The position numbers were made by a program, and so were the translations under genes. Source: Deltaproteobacteria bacterium (GTDB taxonomy: Bacteria > Bdellovibrionota_C > UBA2361 > OMII01). Taken from it: a stretch of 9,204 bases of DNA. Each line of letters starts with the position of its first letter. Positions within the stretch are counted from its first letter, which is position 1. The notes under the pieces are model-generated. The model made no database searches. It was given only the letters and a program-made list of their open reading frames with translations, and was not told where the DNA came from. The DNA is taken from the NCBI GenBank assembly GCA_023262305.1, contig JALRCK010000044.1:1638-10841 (forward strand). The letters are read 5' to 3'. Below, piece by piece: positions 1 to 4,891 of the stretch.

Positions 1-2
1 CA

Positions 3-224
3 CTCCTCTACTTAACGAGGCAGGAGAAACATTTCCACCGCACAGAATGGTCTCTTCTTACTATTGCTCAGTACCTAAGAAGCGAATTTGGATTTGCTAT
101 TCGATATTTGGCACGAGGAAAAATCCTTCATGTATTTGGGGGACACAGAGCGCTTGCGGATCCGGTTCTTCCCCGCGCCAAATATCCAACATCAACCCAA
201 CCTCTACTTGCTCGCTACGGGTAG
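3..224 (+). CDS. 3' end of an unrecognised protein, truncated by the left window edge
   Basis: An open frame runs from the window edge for 73 codons to a TAG at 222-224. The residues are well mixed (start LLYLTRQEKHFH, end STQPLLARYG) and read like a normal globular C-terminus. The other two rightward frames are either interrupted near the edge (stops at 13 and 76) or give a Ser/Cys-rich peptide with no protein-like pattern. An imperfect hairpin lies over the stop codon (217-248), which fits this being a true gene end. No family is recognised, and with only the tail visible no function is proposed. It converges on the leftward CYTH gene, whose stop is at 311-313. Confidence 0.42.
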   Translation, partial: LLYLTRQEKHFHRTEWSLLTIAQYLRSEFGFAIRYLARGKILHVFGGHRALADPVLPRAKYPTSTQPLLARYG

Positions 225-248
225 GTGTCGCGGCGAGTCCCTAACCGT
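217..248 (+). terminator. Imperfect hairpin spanning the stop codon of the left-edge gene
   Basis: ACGGGTAGG at 217-225 pairs with CCTAACCGT at 240-248: nine positions with one G-A mismatch. Inside the 14-base loop, TCG and CGA (228-230 and 234-236) can form a small inner stem. The TAG stop at 222-224 lies in the left arm. No T-run follows, so an intrinsic terminator is only one option; it could simply stabilise the 3' end. No clear terminator for the leftward CYTH gene was seen in 225-310. Confidence 0.3.
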
Positions 249-310
249 CACCCGAGTAAAGCTGAGGTATGATTACGCTTCCCACCCTTTTTAAACTCCA
301 CAGCCTCCTA

Positions 311-1378
311 TCAGTCGTCAGAAGCCACATCCCACGGTCTCTCATTCAATAATGACAGAACGTCTTCGCACACACCGCGATAGAACTGATTGTCGAGACC
401 GTTCGACCTCGCAAGTATCTTTTCAACGTTCAACCACTCAGGAGAATTGCAGAGCATTTCGCCATCTTTGTGTCTAACGAGAATCGACATTGCGGCCTCA
501 AGCCTTCCGGACTCAGGGAGCCTAGAGATATGCTTGAGTACTCCCACCATGTTTCCTTCCAGCAGGATTTTCGGGGCATACACAGCGGCGCGGGGGACTT
601 TCATCATCGCATCGATATAATCCCCTTCTCGGCGCACTGCTTCCTCACCGACCAGGAACGTACAAGTCCCGGTGACGCACTCCCCGACACTATTTGCACC
701 GTCCTCAACGAGCATGACCCAAGGGTCGTCGAGCACCCACTGCTCAAGCCGTTTGGCTAAAGCTGAAAACTCTCGCTCTCGATACGAGCTGCGATATTCG
801 TTCACTGCTACCCTGTCATATCCCTCGGAAGTGGCTAGAGAGCTATTCCTAAACAGAGGATTGTCTGTCACCTCTGCTCCAAACCAATCCGGCGCGGCGA
901 ACGATTGAGCCGCCTTTGTTGAGCTAAACTCCACCTCAGCAACCATTAACTGTGGCGATCCAGAGAACGTGTCCAGCTCAATACAGTGTCCATCATACGG
1001 GATTCTTCGACGCTCCTTTTCCAGGCGTCGCCCCGCGGTCGCAGGCCACAGCTTTTCGAACTGCTCCAGGGTAAGCTCGATGTTTGTTTCATCGCGAACT
1101 ATACCGCTCCCAGCTTTTATGGTCATGGAGTAACGATTGTTCGACCCCCCCTCCTCTTCGGCAGGAGTAACTTTACGAACCCGAACCTCCGATCCATTTG
1201 AACCAATACTCAGGTAGCCCTGCTGCACACGCTCCGGGATCGCTCTCAACACATGTGGGGGTGGATCTTTTACGACAAATTTTCTCTCTATCTCCAGACC
1301 CCGCTTCGGCAAGATCAACTCTCCGTTGCTAACAACATCTCGAGGTGCAGGAATATGCTGTGTTGGTTCTGTTCCCAT
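311..1378 (-). CDS. CYTH-domain (triphosphate tunnel) phosphohydrolase with unrecognised C-terminal extension
   Basis: The product is 355 aa from the chosen start. CYTH proteins bind triphosphorylated substrates and metal ions in a beta-tunnel; bacterial members include tripolyphosphatases and adenylate cyclase-type enzymes. The hallmark ExExK is present as E29-I-E-R-K33. It is followed by tunnel basic residues R66/R68, K87, R95, R117/R118 and acidic pairs E134/D136 and E148/E150. The stretch around WPATAGRRLEKE and WFGAEVT closely resembles the Nitrosomonas NE0041-type tripolyphosphatase subgroup as I remember it. Where relatives have R-x-E-x-E, this protein has R95-D-E97-T-N99. Residues ~190-355 match nothing I recognise and lack the His pattern of CHAD domains often paired with CYTH. 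An ATG 22 codons upstream (1444) keeps the frame but has no Shine-Dalgarno sequence; the ATG at 1378 has AGGGGG six bases upstream. The gene is divergent from the sigma gene. Inorganic tripolyphosphatase activity is an inference. Confidence 0.85.
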   Translation of the reverse strand: MGTEPTQHIPAPRDVVSNGELILPKRGLEIERKFVVKDPPPHVLRAIPERVQQGYLSIGSNGSEVRVRKVTPAEEEGGSNNRYSMTIKAGSGIVRDETNIELTLEQFEKLWPATAGRRLEKERRRIPYDGHCIELDTFSGSPQLMVAEVEFSSTKAAQSFAAPDWFGAEVTDNPLFRNSSLATSEGYDRVAVNEYRSSYREREFSALAKRLEQWVLDDPWVMLVEDGANSVGECVTGTCTFLVGEEAVRREGDYIDAMMKVPRAAVYAPKILLEGNMVGVLKHISRLPESGRLEAAMSILVRHKDGEMLCNSPEWLNVEKILARSNGLDNQFYRGVCEDVLSLLNERPWDVASDD

Positions 1379-1647
1379 GACGATCCCCCTGGTCCAATAG
1401 TTTGTGAAACTGGCCTGTACACCAGCTACTTGGCGAGTGAGCATATGTTAGGATCGCGAACTAAGCAAAGACGCGCTGAACATCCAAAGCTTGCGTTAAA
1501 AGTTGATGAAATAGCGCAGGAACATGACTAGTGGCGCCTCATGCGATACCGCGACCCTTTGAGTTTATCTGCAGGAAGTTTTATGTGAAGATTATGGATG
1601 CTCGCGGCGGATTGAATGATGTTGAAGGTCGCGGCTAAGGATATACC
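1379..1647. other. Divergent intergenic region between CYTH and sigma genes; weak promoter candidates only
   Basis: This 269-base stretch separates two divergent starts and must hold both promoters. Leftward, TTGCTT (1463-1468 on plus coordinates) and TATGCT (1440-1445) are 17 bases apart, which would place the leader just upstream of the preferred CYTH start. Rightward, TTGAGT (1559-1564) and TATGTG (1582-1587) are 17 bases apart. Each candidate matches the sigma-70 consensus at only about seven of twelve positions, so both are weak. No strong palindrome or operator was seen. Confidence 0.3.
1385..1390 (-). promoter_or_regulatory. Shine-Dalgarno sequence that decides the CYTH gene start
   Basis: On the minus strand AGGGGG lies six bases before the ATG at 1378. 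The alternative in-frame ATG at 1444 has nothing similar upstream, and its extra 22 residues are not part of the CYTH fold. This supports the shorter protein. Confidence 0.6.
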
Positions 1648-2889
1648 ATGGCACATATCGAAGCAGCTAACGAGCGGCAGCTAGACCCTTTAGGGGTGTA
1701 TATGCGGGAGCTCAATTTTATCGAGGGTTTTACATACGATAAATCAGCAGCACTCTTTCGCCGTATCGAAGAGACCCGTAAATGCGTCTTAACCGAGGCG
1801 CTAAAATTCCCAGATGTTAGGCTTGAATTCCTCGCAATAGTGCAAGAAGCCAACGAAAAGCTCTGGTCGAATAAACTTGAGTTCAGTCCAGAAGGAACAA
1901 GACCGCGGCTTACCGAGCTCTCCTCCAGTCTGCCGGAGATACAACGGGGAGTGAATCTGCTTCAGAGTGAAGTTAGTCCAACTGGGACAGACGACATACA
2001 TCTTCGACGAACAATAGCAGAGCTACTCTGGCGCTATCGAATTAAGGACCAGATAGTCGGCTCGCAATTGAAACAGATAGCTCCCGCTACAACCACTCGG
2101 GCAGATGCGACGAGAGGAGCTGACGATGTGGCGACCTTGTTTGCAGAGCTGGAGAATTTGAAGGGACAGGTCACAACGGGAAATATGCGGTTGGTCTTCG
2201 CACCTGCCAAACGGTGGCATCATATCAGCGGCGAAGACCTACAAGAGCTCATCCAACGAGGAAACCTGGGGCTCATGAGGGCCGTGGATCGCTTCGAAGT
2301 TAGCAAAGGCTGTTCGTTTGCCACCTACTCAAGCAGTTTAATCGCTAAAGCGGTGAAGGGACAGAGTGAAGGTAATTTTGCGCTAGAGGGTATTAGTAGG
2401 CGTATTAAAGCGTCCGGTATAATCGCCTCGGTCCAGGTAGCTCAAGAGTGTATCCGCGAGTCCGGCGGTGATTGTAACGAGCCCGAGGCAGTCGTGGCAG
2501 AGCTGCAAAGGACAAAGGGACCGACGGCTCCGACTGTGCATGACGTACGAGCCGTGCTCGCTTACAGCGCGCCGCGTCATGGGTCTTTGCCTCTTGAGCA
2601 GATTCCTGACAGACGAGCCTCATCCCCAGATGAATACATGATCAGAGGGGAAATAGTAGAGCAGCTACTTGAAGCACTTCCTCAATTGCCACCACGTGAG
2701 CAGTTTGTTCTGAGTGCTCGATTTGGGCTTTTTGGACAATCGACTAAAACTTTGGAGCAGATCGCGACCGATGACCTTAAGGTTACTAAGGAGAGAGTTC
2801 GTCAAATAGAGGCTCTCGCCCTGAAAAGGTTGAAACTGATGTTCATCAATAGCGGGCAAATTTCAAACCCGCTCGAGAATGCGACGTAA
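1648..2889 (+). CDS. Alternative sigma-70 family RNA polymerase sigma factor, divergent region 2.4
   Basis: The 413-aa product is a sigma-70 family factor that would direct core RNA polymerase to a promoter class. Region 1.2 is at residues 12-42 (start DPLGVYMREL). A poorly conserved spacer fills ~45-170. Region 2 runs 177-243: the core-binding part is good (GNMRLVFAPAK, then ELIQRGNLGLMRAVDRFE). Region 3 is degenerate (~248-310). Region 4 is clear at ~338-397, with the helix-turn-helix at ~368-395 ending in KERVRQIEALALKRL. Oddly, the segment equivalent to FSTYATWWIRQAI in housekeeping factors is FATYSSSLIAKAV, so the tryptophan pair and the WIRQ -10-contact residues are missing. AAGGA at 1637-1641 lies six bases before the ATG, which supports the start. 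It is divergent from the CYTH gene and overlaps the methyltransferase gene tail-to-tail. A group 2 or group 3 factor is likely; no standard symbol can be assigned. Confidence 0.9.
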   Translation: MAHIEAANERQLDPLGVYMRELNFIEGFTYDKSAALFRRIEETRKCVLTEALKFPDVRLEFLAIVQEANEKLWSNKLEFSPEGTRPRLTELSSSLPEIQRGVNLLQSEVSPTGTDDIHLRRTIAELLWRYRIKDQIVGSQLKQIAPATTTRADATRGADDVATLFAELENLKGQVTTGNMRLVFAPAKRWHHISGEDLQELIQRGNLGLMRAVDRFEVSKGCSFATYSSSLIAKAVKGQSEGNFALEGISRRIKASGIIASVQVAQECIRESGGDCNEPEAVVAELQRTKGPTAPTVHDVRAVLAYSAPRHGSLPLEQIPDRRASSPDEYMIRGEIVEQLLEALPQLPPREQFVLSARFGLFGQSTKTLEQIATDDLKVTKERVRQIEALALKRLKLMFINSGQISNPLENAT

Positions 2890-3558
2890 TCGATCAGCGC
2901 GCTGTGTGTCTGATTCCCCATACCTTACGTCAAACGACATGAAGTGTTGTGAGGAGTCAGGACGAAACACCTCAACGTGCAACTGGTCACATGCGTTCCC
3001 CGCCCCCAAGACAAGCAACCCTGAGCTGGACACGCAATCACGCAAAGAGGTCATCGCTTGGGGGGAGAGCTCTTTGGGCAACCCAAGGATCAGGTTGGAA
3101 CTGAAACAGATATCAGCGAGGCGACCAGCAGGGAGAACTTTTTTGAGTATAGATTTTGGGCTACAGGCGTCCTCAGATTGGCGACAAACGTCCCCGTGCT
3201 CAAGAATTATCTCAACGCCGCTGGGGAACTCTCCCTTTTTACGGAGTTGGTCAAAGATCAGTTTGGTCCACTCCAGCACCTTCTCTGATGCGTCAATTCC
3301 AACTATGGTTGCGCCCTTGAATCCAGCCTGCAGGAGCTCCCTTGCCAAATCGATCAAGGTCGGAGCCCCCAGACCGACACCAACATCAAGAATGATTGGG
3401 TGATCGACCCCTTGAGATTTAATTACTTCAACAAACAATCTCTGCATCGGCAACAATCTGCCTTCAAACGTCTCAAAGCTGTGAAACCGAGGTCTCGGCA
3501 CAACAGCGGCATCCGTTGAGACATCGCCGCTCGTTCCACGATGAACCAAATATTGCAT
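2863..3558 (-). CDS. SAM-dependent methyltransferase-like protein
   Basis: The product is 231 aa with the Rossmann-type layout of class I methyltransferases. Motif I is ILDVGVGLG at residues 56-64, the glycine-rich SAM loop. A second strand ends in an acidic residue (VGIDAS, D89) that usually holds the ribose hydroxyls, and HGDV at 121-124 fits the adenine-contact loop. ADICFSSNLILGL (~148-160) fits strand 4. The substrate cannot be told: no NPPY-type nucleic-acid motif is visible and the C-terminal part is generic. No signal peptide is seen, so it is probably cytoplasmic. GGAG (plus coordinates 3568-3571) lies nine bases before the ATG. The last nine codons overlap the end of the convergent sigma gene by 27 bases. 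It is divergent from the exported-protein genes across a 560-base structured gap. Confidence 0.72.
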   Translation of the reverse strand: MQYLVHRGTSGDVSTDAAVVPRPRFHSFETFEGRLLPMQRLFVEVIKSQGVDHPIILDVGVGLGAPTLIDLARELLQAGFKGATIVGIDASEKVLEWTKLIFDQLRKKGEFPSGVEIILEHGDVCRQSEDACSPKSILKKVLPAGRLADICFSSNLILGLPKELSPQAMTSLRDCVSSSGLLVLGAGNACDQLHVEVFRPDSSQHFMSFDVRYGESDTQRADRLRRILERV

Positions 3559-3778
3559 GATACCTGACTCCGCTCGACTCGCACCCCACTCGACAACCCC
3601 GGCGAGCCCCTCTGGTTGGACTCCTGATTTGCAGTGAACTCTTTGTCACCCCAATCCTACCTCCCGAGGCCTCTCCAAACAAGCTTGGTGCTCACACCGC
3701 GGGTCACCCCGAGCATGTTGCAACTGCCTGACTAATTGAGAGCTATCAGAAACTCCTCTGAGTTTTGAACAAAGTTTC

Positions 3779-3793
3779 CCTCGGGAACCGAGG
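3779..3793. repeat. Perfect short hairpin, six-base-pair stem
   Basis: CCTCGG (3779-3784) and CCGAGG (3788-3793) are perfect inverted arms around a GAA loop. The arm overlaps the next hairpin (3790-3823), so the two cannot form fully at the same time. A competing fold, TTCCC-TC-GGGAA, is also possible here. Confidence 0.55.
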
Positions 3794-3823
3794 CAAAAGC
3801 ACGCGATAGCGGGGTTTTGCCTC
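3790..3823. repeat. Nine-base-pair inverted repeat with inner stem (possible regulatory RNA hairpin or bidirectional terminator)
   Basis: GAGGCAAAA (3790-3798) and TTTTGCCTC (3815-3823) are perfect complements. Within the loop, CGC (3802-3804) and GCG (3809-3811) close on GATA, leaving symmetric three-base internal loops. The stem sits mid-way between divergent genes, so it is not a simple gene-end terminator. A small RNA, a regulator site or a transcription-stop for an unannotated transcript are all possible. Confidence 0.5.
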
Positions 3824-3892
3824 TTCTCCCTCGGCTTGAGGCATATGCAGGATACCTCGGGAGCGTGCGGATGCCACACTCTCAGCTAAGGC

Positions 3893-3904
3893 AATAATAT
3901 TATT
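3893..3904. promoter_or_regulatory. Perfect 12-bp AT-only palindrome, candidate protein-binding or melting site
   Basis: AATAATATTATT is its own reverse complement and is the most AT-rich stretch of this intergenic region. It contains -10-like hexamers (TAATAT, TATTAT), but no fitting -35 was found at normal spacing on either strand. It could be an operator or part of a promoter; the role is undetermined. Confidence 0.3.
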
Positions 3905-4050
3905 TGCATTTCACACTCTCGCATCCACAACTAGCGAATGAAATCACAAAACAACGATTCTTGAGAGCACATATTGTTGCTCCCAAGGCATAACAAGATC
4001 GGATGTGGTGAAACACATATCTCCCGTGGAGCCTTTAGATGGGTTCACGG

Positions 4051-4087
4051 GACCGGAGTGGAGGCTATCGTCTGAGGCCTCCCGGTC
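4051..4087 (+). promoter_or_regulatory. Structured 5' leader hairpin upstream of the exported-protein genes
   Basis: GACCGG (4051-4056) pairs with CCGGTC (4082-4087), and GAGGC (4061-4065) pairs directly inside it with GCCTC (4077-4081). The only interruption is a four-base bulge (4057-4060). This gives eleven GC-rich base pairs and an 11-base loop. It ends 20 bases before the Shine-Dalgarno sequence of the 4119 gene. It could modulate translation or transcript stability. No known riboswitch class is recognised. Confidence 0.45.
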
Positions 4088-4107
4088 GTTAGATTGTGCA
4101 GCCTTTT

Positions 4108-4117
4108 GGGGGAGAGG
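4108..4117 (+). promoter_or_regulatory. Shine-Dalgarno sequence that decides the start of the first exported-protein gene
   Basis: The purine run GGGGGAGAGG ends one base before the ATG at 4119, and its GGAG core is four bases from it. The longer frame beginning at 4005 has no such site, and the ATG at 4119 immediately opens a signal peptide. The shorter start is therefore preferred. Confidence 0.65.
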
Positions 4118-4118
4118 C

Positions 4119-4817
4119 ATGAATTTGAGAAAAAAAAGCGGGGATGCCCAAAAGCGGTCACGTTGCGCCAGCACGATACCGTTTCTGTTGACCATCGGGC
4201 TTTTAGTCTGCCTACCATCAACCGCTCGGAGTCAAGATGATCTGCCCGACCTCATGCCGAGCGACAGTATCGAGGGAGGAAACTTTCCCTCCTTCGGCAA
4301 CACGGATGGAGCGGGCCTATCTCAAGGTGGTGGTCCCTTTGGGGGGATGATCCGTGACACGGGAAGATTGAATCCTCAACAGCTGCTCTCCCAATTGCAA
4401 TTCATTACCACGCTTCTGGCGCTCTTCAAGGGATCTAATACTCAAAGTAGTGCCGCGCTGGCGATTCAAAATCTTAATCGAGCTAACTCGGCCTCCCGTA
4501 GTGGCGACGCTGGGCTAGGAAGATTACCTTCTGTTGCACTACCTATCGTTGGCATCGGGATAGCGGGGGGGCAAGCGAACGTCCGAGCTCCAGCTGACGA
4601 TCTCCTGGGATCTTGGGGGGCAGGGTCGATAGTTCGGGGCCAGCATAGCGGTGTCGTAGACGATCTTCCCGAGGTCAGCCCTCCTGGGATGAGAGGAGGT
4701 GACACCGCCGCGACCAACCCAGAGCCAAGCGCCCCTTCCCAACCACCCTCTAATCCAAATCCCGTTGGGAGCTTCTTCCCGAAAGGTTTTGCAAATGAAA
4801 ACCAACCAAGATTTTAG
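4119..4817 (+). CDS. Exported Gly/Pro-rich protein of unknown function
   Basis: The 232-aa product begins with a Sec-type signal peptide. A basic stretch (residues 3-15) precedes a hydrophobic core ~19-33 (PFLLTIGLLVC), and a likely signal peptidase I site follows A-R-S at 36-38. The mature protein (~194 aa) is acidic at its start and then low-complexity: Gly-rich 53-76, a short hydrophobic/amphipathic helix ~85-104 (QQLLSQLQFITTLLALF), a second Gly/Ala/Ile-rich segment ~140-152, and a Pro/Ser/Asn-rich tail from ~186. No family, catalytic motif or lipobox is recognised. The frame opens further upstream to 4005, but those 38 residues would bury the signal peptide. The next gene, also encoding an exported protein, starts 74 bases downstream in the same direction, so the two may act together at the cell envelope. 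A structural or adaptor role is only a guess. Confidence 0.7.
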   Translation: MNLRKKSGDAQKRSRCASTIPFLLTIGLLVCLPSTARSQDDLPDLMPSDSIEGGNFPSFGNTDGAGLSQGGGPFGGMIRDTGRLNPQQLLSQLQFITTLLALFKGSNTQSSAALAIQNLNRANSASRSGDAGLGRLPSVALPIVGIGIAGGQANVRAPADDLLGSWGAGSIVRGQHSGVVDDLPEVSPPGMRGGDTAATNPEPSAPSQPPSNPNPVGSFFPKGFANENQPRF

Positions 4818-4829
4818 CTACCTGCACGC

Positions 4830-4861
4830 AAGCGGTTGATGTACAATCGAGGGCCGCTTTT
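4830..4861 (+). terminator. Terminator- or attenuator-like hairpin between the two exported-protein genes
   Basis: AAGCGG (4830-4835) and TTGAT (4836-4840) pair with ATCGA (4846-4850, one G-U) and CCGCTT (4854-4859), leaving a GTACA loop and a three-G bulge. The stem runs into TTTTAATAA. It starts 12 bases after the upstream stop codon and ends 30 bases before the downstream ATG. Partial read-through would set the ratio of the two proteins. Confidence 0.5.
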
Positions 4862-4891
4862 AATAACAGCATAGTGTGTAATGAGAAAGTC

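Larger units (their letters stand above)
3559..4118. other. 560-base gene-free region rich in hairpins; promoters and leaders of divergent genes
   Basis: No convincing gene is seen. Short open frames here (3646-3879 leftward and the upstream extension 4005-4118 rightward) lack ribosome sites and recognisable content. The region holds back-to-back hairpins at 3779-3823, an AT palindrome at 3893-3904, a small stem at 4003-4018 (ATGTG/CACAT, six-base loop) and a strong bulged hairpin at 4051-4087. CCTCGG occurs three times (3779, 3829, 3855), plus its complement at 3788-3793. It must contain promoters for the methyltransferase gene (left) and the exported-protein genes (right), but no good -35/-10 pair could be chosen. 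A small RNA or regulatory leader is possible but unproven. Confidence 0.55.

Noticed and set aside
2..244. Alternative rightward frames at the left edge (frame 2, and a 68-residue frame starting at TTG 88)
   Set aside because: Frame 2 gives a Ser/Cys-rich peptide without protein-like pattern. The TTG frame has an upstream in-frame stop at 76 and no ribosome site. Frame 3 reads better and ends in the hairpin.
3590..3660. Possible tRNA-like segment on either strand (GGTTGGACTCC-like stretch)
   Set aside because: No cloverleaf could be built: the acceptor and anticodon stems fail and the T-loop consensus is not matched.
3646..3879. Leftward 77-residue open frame in the gap, Cys/Arg-rich
   Set aside because: It starts at GTG without a ribosome site, runs through both hairpins of the region, and its composition looks like translated structured DNA rather than a protein.
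4005..4118. 38-residue N-terminal extension of the first exported protein
   Set aside because: No ribosome site; the extension contains the 4051-4087 hairpin and would place the signal peptide internally. The ATG at 4119 has a strong purine-rich site.
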